From contig JBAYJT010000024.1 in assembly GCA_041664965.1 (NCBI GenBank), forward strand, positions 1 through 24,591: a stretch of 24,591 nucleotides of DNA. The letters run 5' to 3'. The position numbers were made by a program, and so were the translations under genes. Shown here piece after piece: positions 14,212 to 20,486 of this stretch. This DNA is from JBAYJT01 sp041664965 (GTDB taxonomy: Bacteria; Pseudomonadota; Gammaproteobacteria; UBA9339). Position 1 is the stretch's first letter. The number at the start of each line of letters is the position of its first letter. The notes beneath the pieces are model-generated. The model was not told the DNA's origin. It made no database searches and saw only the letters and a list, made by a program, of their open reading frames with translations.

Positions 14212-15735
14212 GTGTTGTATTTATTACAAGATTACTTACAGGAATCTGCACAGCAGTTTCCAGAAAAAATTGCCATAAAATGTGGTAGTAGCAAGCTAAC
14301 TTATGCAGAGTTATATAGAAAGACTGCGCAATTTGCTGCGTATTTAAAGCAGAAAGGTGTGGGGCGAGGGGATCGAGTCGTCGTTGCTTTTGGTAATTGC
14401 ATTGAAACTGCTATTGCTTTTTGGGGAACATTGCAGGCAAATGCGATAGTTTCAATAATTAATCCAGAACAGCCAACATCTAAAATTACTTATGTACTGC
14501 AAGATTCTGGAGCAAAAATTGTTTGTATTAACAATTTGGAGATTATCGCTGCTAATCCAGGTTGTACTAGTCTAGATTTAAATCAATTTTCTTCTATATT
14601 AAATACCTTTCATCCGATTCTACCACAACGCCAATGTATAGATTTGGATTTGGCTTCTATTATTTACACCTCGGGATCCACTGGAGAACCAAAGGGAGTA
14701 ATGATGACGCATCGCAATATGCTGGCTGCATGTAAGTCTATTAATTCTTATCTACACAATTCTAGCGAGGATGTAATATTTTGTGCTTTGCCACTTTCTT
14801 TTGATTATGGTCTATACCAAATGATTATGGCAATAAGTGTTGGAGCGACTTTAATTTTAGAAAAGAATTTTCTGTTGCCTATGTTAGCGTTAAAGAAAAT
14901 TGCTCAAGAAAAAGCTACAGCAGTACCTTGCGTACCAAGTATGATTAATTTATTTAAAGAGCACCTGTGTTTTAAAAAATATGATCTAAGTTCCGTGCGC
15001 TATGTAACAAACACGGGAGCGGCTCTGAATTATAAGCATATTGAATATTTGCGAGAACTTTTCCCTACAGCGTTAATTTATTCTATGTATGGAGTAACAG
15101 AATGTAAACGTTGTACTTATCTTCCACCGGAGGAGATTAATAGCAAACCTAACAGCGTTGGTAGGGCTATTCCTAATACGGAAATATTTGTTGTCGATGA
15201 TAGTGGAAATATTCTAGGAACTAACCAAGTTGGACAGTTAGTGGTGCGCGGATCTACAGTAATGCAGGGCTATTGGAATAAGCCTGAACTATCAGATGAA
15301 AAGCTGAAATTAGGATTCTTTCCTACCGAAAAATTATTATATACAGGGGATTGTGGCTATTTAGATAAGGAGGGCTATTTTTATTTTAAAGGTCGTTTAG
15401 ATGAAATTATTAAATGCCGAGGCATTAAAGTAAGTCCTAAGGAAGTTGAAGATATAGTTTTACGTTTAGAAGGAGTTCGTGAAGCGGCTTTAGTAAGTAT
15501 TGAGTCTTACAAAGGAGAAAATGAACTTGTTTTGTTTGTAGTAACAACAAAGAAAGAGAAAGTTACGGAGCTTTTTTTGCGTGAGCAATGTCGGCAGAAT
15601 CTGGAAAAAGAAAAAATACCCAGTTTTTTCTATATCATCGATAGTTTACCTAAAAATAATAATGGCAAAATAGACAAGATAGCTTTGCTACATAGGTTCC
15701 TTTATGCAAAACCTAAAACCAACCATAAAAATTGA
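14212..15735 (+). CDS. Acyl-CoA ligase / AMP-forming synthetase, exosortase-A-associated type (TIGR03098-like)
   Basis: About 507 residues of the adenylate-forming superfamily. P-loop motif YTSGSTGEPKGVMMTH, then FDYGLYQ, MYGVTECKRCTYLPPEEINSKPNSVGRAIPNTE, TGDCGYLDKEGYFYFKGRLDEIIKCRGIKVSP, and the A10 lysine in LPKNNNGKIDK. The TE..R.TYLPPEE....P.S.G.AIPN.E block is the signature I associate with exosortase A-linked ligases, which normally accompany a PLP decarboxylase such as the one at 8567. It probably activates a carboxylic or amino acid and loads the carrier protein or CoA. Start: GTG at 14212 follows GGAG by 5 nt and gives the natural N-terminus MLYLLQDYLQESAQQFPEKIA; ATG at 14155 would force a 55-nt overlap with the exporter. 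Confidence 0.85.
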   Translation: MLYLLQDYLQESAQQFPEKIAIKCGSSKLTYAELYRKTAQFAAYLKQKGVGRGDRVVVAFGNCIETAIAFWGTLQANAIVSIINPEQPTSKITYVLQDSGAKIVCINNLEIIAANPGCTSLDLNQFSSILNTFHPILPQRQCIDLDLASIIYTSGSTGEPKGVMMTHRNMLAACKSINSYLHNSSEDVIFCALPLSFDYGLYQMIMAISVGATLILEKNFLLPMLALKKIAQEKATAVPCVPSMINLFKEHLCFKKYDLSSVRYVTNTGAALNYKHIEYLRELFPTALIYSMYGVTECKRCTYLPPEEINSKPNSVGRAIPNTEIFVVDDSGNILGTNQVGQLVVRGSTVMQGYWNKPELSDEKLKLGFFPTEKLLYTGDCGYLDKEGYFYFKGRLDEIIKCRGIKVSPKEVEDIVLRLEGVREAALVSIESYKGENELVLFVVTTKKEKVTELFLREQCRQNLEKEKIPSFFYIIDSLPKNNNGKIDKIALLHRFLYAKPKTNHKN

Positions 15736-17275
15736 TTCTGATAAGGATTCTCCGGGTTTAAGGGATTTATTTATTGAATATTTTGAACGCTATAAAAATA
15801 ATTATGCTATCAATGTGGATGGAGTGAGTTACACATATGGTGAACTTTACCGTTTAGCTAGTTCAATGGCTCAATTTATTGCTAATCAAGAAGGAGAGAT
15901 TTGTGCCATTTTATGTAGTAGAAATATTTATGCTTATGCTTCTATCTTGGCTTCGTTGCTAGCTAACAAAACATATTTGCCACTAAGCCATGCTTATGCA
16001 GAGCAAAAAAATATTGAACTTTTGAAGATAGCAAAAACAAGAATTTTAATCGTTGACAAGTCTTTCTCTAGTCTTGCAGAAAAAAGGGTATCTAAAACCT
16101 GTAAGGATTTTTTTATTTTATTGGTTGATTTTGAAGAAATGCCAAATTGGGCTAAGCCTCATAAGGCTGTTTTATTGTTGAGGCAGAGTTCTTCTATTTG
16201 TGAAATATATTCAAAAAAATATGCAAATCCTAATATTTATCTTTTATTCACATCGGGTAGTACTGGCAAACCTAAAGGTGTGCTAATTTCTCAGCACCAG
16301 TTACTATATTACTTAAACAATATAATAAAAATATTTAACCCGTGTGAATCTGATCGTTTTTCACAAGTTATAGATTTAACATTTGACCTTTCTGCGCATG
16401 ATATTTTTGTATGCTGGGCAAGTGGGGCTTGTTTGTATGTTTTTTCGGGAAATAATGCTATAGATCTATATCGGTACATAGTGGAAAATAAAATTACCTT
16501 TTGGCTTTCTGTACCATCAACTGCTATTTTATTACTAAAATCTCGTTTGCTTAAAAATGGATGTTTTCCTTATTTACGTTGTAGTTTTTTTTGTGGTGAA
16601 CCGCTTTCGAGTAACGTTGCTTTGAACTGGGCCTCTTCTAGTAATAATGGCATAGTTGAGAATTTTTATGGTCCAACAGAAGCTACCATTGCATTTACTC
16701 ACTATCGTTTTCATAGTGAAAGTGGAGTGGTGCCTATAGGTAAGCCATTTCCTGGGCTAAAAATTGTTATTATGAATGAATCTTTCCAACCAGTTGATCC
16801 CGGTGCAATAGGAGAAATTTATTTATCTGGGATCCAAGTTGCCTCTGGATATTACAGAGATAAAAAGTTAACTAGGCAGAGATTTGTCCGGATTGGTTCT
16901 GAAGACGTTTGGTATCGTAGTGGAGATTTGGGAACTACAGATGCGCTAGGTAATGTAATTTTTAAGGGGCGAAAAGATGATCAATTGCAGATACGCGGTT
17001 ATCGTGTAGAAACAACGGAATTAGAAATGCTCCTACGTCGCACTCTAGAAACTGAAGAAATAGCGATTACCCCAATCGTCAGTTTAGATGAGGTCGTTAC
17101 GGGATATAAGGTTTTTGTTGTGGATTCAGCGTTGAAGCTGAAGGATATGGTTGCTCGTTGTCAAAAACAGATGTCTAAATTTTTATTGCCGAGCATAATT
17201 TTAAGACTTGATAGATTGCCAAAAATGGTAAATGGCAAGATTGACTATGCGAAGTTAAAAAAAATATTTATATAA
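15704..17275 (+). CDS. NRPS-type amino-acid adenylation enzyme (stand-alone A domain)
   Basis: 523 residues with ordered NRPS core motifs: A2-like LASLLANKTYLPLSHAY, A3 LFTSGSTGKPKGV, A4 FDLSAHDIF (its Asp is the usual alpha-amino anchor), A5 NFYGPTEATIAF, A7 YRSGDLG, A8 GRKDDQLQIRGYRVETTELE, A10 LPKMVNGKIDY. It therefore activates an amino acid and should load the stand-alone carrier protein. Reading the pocket by mental alignment gives roughly D-L-H-S-F-C-F-I-A-K, which I cannot match to a known substrate. No condensation or thiolation domain is fused. The ATG overlaps the preceding gene by 32 nt; 11 nt separate it from the next gene. Confidence 0.85.
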   Translation: MQNLKPTIKIDSDKDSPGLRDLFIEYFERYKNNYAINVDGVSYTYGELYRLASSMAQFIANQEGEICAILCSRNIYAYASILASLLANKTYLPLSHAYAEQKNIELLKIAKTRILIVDKSFSSLAEKRVSKTCKDFFILLVDFEEMPNWAKPHKAVLLLRQSSSICEIYSKKYANPNIYLLFTSGSTGKPKGVLISQHQLLYYLNNIIKIFNPCESDRFSQVIDLTFDLSAHDIFVCWASGACLYVFSGNNAIDLYRYIVENKITFWLSVPSTAILLLKSRLLKNGCFPYLRCSFFCGEPLSSNVALNWASSSNNGIVENFYGPTEATIAFTHYRFHSESGVVPIGKPFPGLKIVIMNESFQPVDPGAIGEIYLSGIQVASGYYRDKKLTRQRFVRIGSEDVWYRSGDLGTTDALGNVIFKGRKDDQLQIRGYRVETTELEMLLRRTLETEEIAITPIVSLDEVVTGYKVFVVDSALKLKDMVARCQKQMSKFLLPSIILRLDRLPKMVNGKIDYAKLKKIFI

Positions 17276-17286
17276 TTTTTAGGTTT

Positions 17287-18234
17287 ATGCCAGTTTTTAT
17301 CCAAAATCAAAATTATTTCGTGCCTAGCACTTGTTATGATCTGGAAACTAGTGCCGAGCTTTTTGGTTTAGATGTTAGAACCGCAAAAGTTTATACTAAG
17401 TTTTATGGGCTTAAAAATATTCCTGTAGCATCTGCGTCTGGTTTGGCTTTGTCAGATATGCTTGAAAAATCTATTTATCCATTAGTAGATTTGGTTCCGC
17501 GCGAAAAAATTTCCTATTTGATTCACACTCATACCACACCAAGTATAGCAAAATTTTTTGATTCAACAGTACGTAGAATAGGAAATAAAATGGGCTTAAA
17601 GAATGCAGAAGCTTTTGCTGTCACAATGAATAAATGTGTTTCTACTATCAAGGCTATGGAGATACTCGATGTTATTTTGGATGATGAGGAAGAAAAACAT
17701 GCATTAATTATTGCTGGAGATATGGTTTTTAATAACGCTGGTTATCGCATTATGCCTAATATCACTGTAACTGCTGATGCAGCGGCTTCTGTTTTGGTTT
17801 CTAATAAGAGTGGTCATAGTAGACTTATAGCCACTTCAGTTAACACTTATGGGAAGTATGCACGTGGTGTTTGGATGGATTTAGCAGATGTTTCGCAATT
17901 CGGTTCGACGTTTAATCATTGCATGGCAGTAGTTATTGATGAAGTTTGCAGTAAGGCACATATCACTTCTAAGCAAATAAAAATAATTTTGCCGCACAAT
18001 GTTAATATTCAATGCTGGCGTTCTTTTGCGTCTTACTATCCGTATCCTCTTGGTAATATATATTTAAAAAACATTCCACGTTATGCTCACTGTTATAATT
18101 CGGATCTTCTTATTAACTTGAAGTCTGTTTTGGATGAAAAATTGCTTCTTCCCGGTGATTGTTTTGTCATGGCTATGGTAGCAGTTGGCGCTAGTTTTGG
18201 TGCGGCTTTGTACCAATATTTAGGCGATTGGTGA
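17287..18234 (+). CDS. KAS III-like (3-oxoacyl-ACP synthase III family) thiolase-fold enzyme
   Basis: A 315-residue protein with KAS III topology: nucleophile Cys117 in VTMNKCVSTIKAMEIL, the middle segment LIIAGDMVFNNAGYRIMPNITVTADAAASVLVS, and His237 with Asn240 in ILPHNVN. The C-terminal VAVGASFGAALYQY matches the glycine-rich end of the family. Such enzymes condense or transfer acyl groups from CoA or carrier proteins. With the homologue at 12018 it may form a pair in which one member lacks the His. The start is 11 nt after the adenylation gene with TAGG upstream; the stop overlaps the GTG of the acetyltransferase gene (GTGA). Confidence 0.75.
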   Translation: MPVFIQNQNYFVPSTCYDLETSAELFGLDVRTAKVYTKFYGLKNIPVASASGLALSDMLEKSIYPLVDLVPREKISYLIHTHTTPSIAKFFDSTVRRIGNKMGLKNAEAFAVTMNKCVSTIKAMEILDVILDDEEEKHALIIAGDMVFNNAGYRIMPNITVTADAAASVLVSNKSGHSRLIATSVNTYGKYARGVWMDLADVSQFGSTFNHCMAVVIDEVCSKAHITSKQIKIILPHNVNIQCWRSFASYYPYPLGNIYLKNIPRYAHCYNSDLLINLKSVLDEKLLLPGDCFVMAMVAVGASFGAALYQYLGDW

Positions 18235-18818
18235 CTTCTATAATTCAAATTAGACCAGCCGTACGTGGTGACAAGTTTTGGATCGCTAAAGCTATGCGCA
18301 TCGCGAGCGGTGGTATTGTAGATTTTTTGTTTTCTGATCTTTCTTCTAATTTATCTGTAGAGCAATGGCTAAGTTTAGAAATAGTTCGCGATAACTCCCC
18401 GCTCTCTTATAAAAACACTTTAATAGCTGTGATAAATAATGAGATAGTTGGTGTTGTTAATGCTTATCCAGGGGAGTGTTTTTCTTTACCAGAAAAAAAC
18501 AATTTTATTTTTAGTCCGAATAAAGTTGAAATTTTAAGTCCATTTTATACGGTTAACTTGGAATATACATTTTATATTGACACGTTGTTTGTGCAGGAAA
18601 AATTTCGTGGAAAAAATATTGCCAGGACTCTTTTGGAAGAAAAATTTTTACTGGCCAAGAGAAATGGTTTTTCTGTTGTATCTCTTTATGTTTGGGAAAA
18701 TAATGCCACTGCCATAGCGCTCTATCGCAAGCTTGGTTTTGTTTTGGTCCAGTCTGTTAAATCGTATTTTCATCCTTTCCAAAACCAATCACGCTTATTG
18801 TTCTGCAAATATTGGTGA
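18231..18818 (+). CDS. GNAT-family N-acyltransferase
   Basis: About 195 residues. The CoA pyrophosphate-binding loop RGKNIARTLLEEKFLLAKRNGFSVVSLYVWENNATAIALYRKLGFVLVQS (about residues 124-172) is the classic GNAT A/B motif region ending in the ALYRKLGF signature. It would transfer an acetyl or longer acyl group to an amine. GTG at 18231 overlaps the preceding TGA and has AGG 6 nt upstream; TTG at 18228 is also in frame. Last gene of the cluster and 163 nt before the RiPP precursor gene. In goadvionin and selidamide pathways GNAT enzymes attach acyl chains to RiPP peptides, so such a role is possible here but unproven. Confidence 0.8.
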   Translation: MTSIIQIRPAVRGDKFWIAKAMRIASGGIVDFLFSDLSSNLSVEQWLSLEIVRDNSPLSYKNTLIAVINNEIVGVVNAYPGECFSLPEKNNFIFSPNKVEILSPFYTVNLEYTFYIDTLFVQEKFRGKNIARTLLEEKFLLAKRNGFSVVSLYVWENNATAIALYRKLGFVLVQSVKSYFHPFQNQSRLLFCKYW

Positions 18819-18847
18819 TCCCTTACACCATTTTTTCTATCTTGTCT

Positions 18848-18867
18848 ATACCGTGAAAAACACGGTA
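18848..18867. repeat. Dispersed hairpin repeat, copy 2 (right of the biosynthetic cluster)
   Basis: Exact 20-bp copy of 8465-8484: TACCGTG (18849-18855), A5 loop, CACGGTA (18861-18867). It starts 30 nt after the GNAT stop. It may contribute to termination, although no U-tract follows. With copy 1 it brackets the ten-gene cluster. Confidence 0.7.
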
Positions 18868-18900
18868 AGAAAAAAGTTGTTTATTTTGTTATTGTGTCTT

Positions 18901-18929
18901 TTGCATGATCGTTATGAATTTATTTTATA
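18901..18929 (+). promoter_or_regulatory. Possible promoter of the RiPP operon
   Basis: TTGCAT (18901-18906), 17 nt, then TTTATA (18924-18929), about 45 nt upstream of the precursor Shine-Dalgarno. Only a moderate match; the surrounding 100 nt are very AT-rich. Confidence 0.25.
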
Positions 18930-18981
18930 GCGTGATTGCATTGGATTTTATTATTAATTTTCTAATCAATTAGGAGTGTTT

Positions 18982-19152
18982 ATGAATACAGAAATGTTAA
19001 CTAAATTAGCACAAGAAGATTTTACTCTAGATAATCTAGGTAGAATGGTTATTAAAAACCGAGAACTACTACAGGAAATCAATGGTGCTGCTGGTATTTT
19101 CCAAATTCCAGGCGGAACTTGTGGGAATAGATGTGGTACTGGTTGTTGTTGA
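18982..19152 (+). CDS. Candidate RiPP precursor peptide with double-glycine leader and four-Cys core
   Basis: A 56-codon ORF with AGGAG 5 nt before the ATG. The leader (residues 1-45) begins MNTEMLTKLAQEDF and ends ...GIFQIPGG. The presumed core after Gly-Gly is TCGNRCGTGCC, with Cys47, Cys51, Cys55 and Cys56. Relative to Gly45 as -1, Ile42 (-4) and Ile39 (-7) fit double-glycine leaders cut by C39-peptidase exporters, while the usual Glu at -8 is Gly. The next gene encodes a radical SAM/SPASM enzyme and a C39-peptidase ABC exporter is encoded convergently, so the Cys residues are probably modified, for example as thioether crosslinks. I do not recognise the family; a sactipeptide/ranthipeptide-like product is one possibility. 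Confidence 0.85.
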   Translation: MNTEMLTKLAQEDFTLDNLGRMVIKNRELLQEINGAAGIFQIPGGTCGNRCGTGCC

Positions 19153-19195
19153 AAATAAATCAGTATGTAATTGAAATTTTCAAATAGTTTGTGTT

Positions 19196-19244
19196 GTGAG
19201 CATGGCTAATGCTGTGCTCACGCACTAGATTTGGTGAGCGTGAG
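19196..19244 (+). promoter_or_regulatory. Mutually exclusive hairpins between precursor and maturase genes
   Basis: Segment A GTGAGCA (19196-19202) can pair with B TGCTCAC (19215-19221). B, extended as GCTCACGC, can instead pair with C at 19234-19243 (GTGAGC, or GCGTGA with TCACGC). C lies directly upstream of the GAGAGG ribosome site of the radical SAM gene at 19253. The arrangement could act as an attenuator or RNA-processing stem that keeps maturase below precursor levels. Confidence 0.45.
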
Positions 19245-19252
19245 AGGTTGAA

Positions 19253-20287
19253 ATGGTAAATACAAATGATTTATTTCATGGGTTTTGTTTAAAAGACATC
19301 GTTAGTGCTCTTACTAATAAATGCTGGAAGTTAATTATTTTACCAACTGAAAAATGTAATTTCCGTTGTACTTATTGTTATGAGGATTATGGTCTTGGTC
19401 TTATGAGTTGTGAAGTTGTTGATGCTGTAAAGAAACTAATTAGTAACAGAATAAATTGCGGAGATTTAAAACGTTTACATATAGCTTGGTTTGGTGGGGA
19501 ACCATTGTTAGCCAAAGATATTGTTTATGATATAAATGAATATGCGATGTCTTTAAGCAATGGAAATAAAAAATTTAATTTTACTAGCGATGCTACAACG
19601 AATGGTTTTCTATTAGATGAATTTAGCACTAGAAAATTATTAGATTTAAGGTTACTCCAATACCAAATTACTTTAGATGGGCCGAAAGAGTTGCATGATA
19701 AGACCAGAGTAAAAGCTGATGGTAGTGGAACTTTTGATACCATTTGGTCTAATTTATTGAGTATGAAAAATATAGCAGAAGAATTTACTGTTCTTCTGCG
19801 TATTCATGTTCATCCTGGTAATGTTTCTGGTATGAAAATACTGATGGAAAAAATTCGTGATAATTTTTCTAAAGATAAAAGATTTCGAGTATTTATTCGT
19901 GCTTTATCTAAACTGGGTGGTGCAAATGAGAATAGTGTGGATATGTTTTCTCCAGAGGAGGAAAAAAACGTCATAGAATCTTTATATGAAATTTTGGGGG
20001 GTGATGTTGTTCGTTGGCGTTTGACGGGTGAAGATGATCTTAATTATATCTGCTATGCGGCAGAGCCTAATTCTTTGGTAATTCGTTCTGATGGATCATT
20101 AGCTAAGTGTACAGTAGCTTTCAATGATGAGCACAATAAAATCGGTAGGTTAAAAGAAGACGGCACTCTAGATATTGATGCAGAAAAATATCAGTTATGG
20201 GTGAATGGTTTTAAAAATCTAGATCCAAATACTTTAAAATGTCCATATTATCAATCAGTCCGTAAGTTATGTGACTCATGTTATTGA
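19253..20287 (+). CDS. Radical SAM/SPASM peptide maturase
   Basis: 344 residues. CNFRCTYCYE gives the CX3CX2C iron-sulfur site (Cys35, Cys39, Cys42), and IAWFGGEPLL is the SAM-binding GGEP motif. QITLDGPKELHDKTR is typical of SPASM-type peptide maturases. The C-terminal region carries Cys267, Cys286 (in GSLAKC, the G-x4-C pattern), Cys330, Cys340 and Cys343, enough for an auxiliary cluster in a shortened SPASM or twitch domain. No N-terminal RRE (leader-recognition) domain is obvious; only about 30 residues precede the barrel. It sits 100 nt downstream of the four-Cys precursor, which is its likely substrate. Thioether formation is plausible; the exact chemistry cannot be read from sequence. 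Confidence 0.87.
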   Translation: MVNTNDLFHGFCLKDIVSALTNKCWKLIILPTEKCNFRCTYCYEDYGLGLMSCEVVDAVKKLISNRINCGDLKRLHIAWFGGEPLLAKDIVYDINEYAMSLSNGNKKFNFTSDATTNGFLLDEFSTRKLLDLRLLQYQITLDGPKELHDKTRVKADGSGTFDTIWSNLLSMKNIAEEFTVLLRIHVHPGNVSGMKILMEKIRDNFSKDKRFRVFIRALSKLGGANENSVDMFSPEEEKNVIESLYEILGGDVVRWRLTGEDDLNYICYAAEPNSLVIRSDGSLAKCTVAFNDEHNKIGRLKEDGTLDIDAEKYQLWVNGFKNLDPNTLKCPYYQSVRKLCDSCY

Positions 20288-20301
20288 AATGAATACAAGA
20301 T

Positions 20302-20469
20302 ATGCAAAGTAACAAGAGTACACTCTTTCGTGAGGAGGTTGTAAATCAAAAGAACCAAGAAAAAGTTTATGGAAAAATATTGAAATATAGCAGAAGTTTA
20401 TCGATAAAATTAATGGGTATACTTATATTTTTAGCTTTTTTGGGATTTGTTTTTATAGTTTCTTGGTAA
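20302..20469 (+). pseudogene. Truncated HlyD/CvaA-type membrane fusion protein (N-terminal stub)
   Basis: A 55-codon ORF, 14 nt after the maturase stop. LFREEVVNQKNQEKVYGKIL followed by one transmembrane segment (GILIFLAFLGFVFIVSW) matches the start of HlyD/CvaA/MchE membrane fusion proteins, which read LFR.E.l......wG.ill...s and then one helix. It stops at TAA right after the helix, so the periplasmic coiled-coil and lipoyl parts are missing, and the following bases run into the end of the convergent exporter gene. It is either the remnant of the fusion protein that once paired with the C39 exporter or a short membrane protein kept for another role. Confidence 0.6.
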
Positions 20470-20486
20470 AACTAATATCTAATTTT

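Noticed and set aside
18733..18930. Plus-strand 65-codon open frame
   Set aside because: It mostly overlaps the end of the GNAT gene in another frame, has no ribosome site, and runs through the hairpin repeat.
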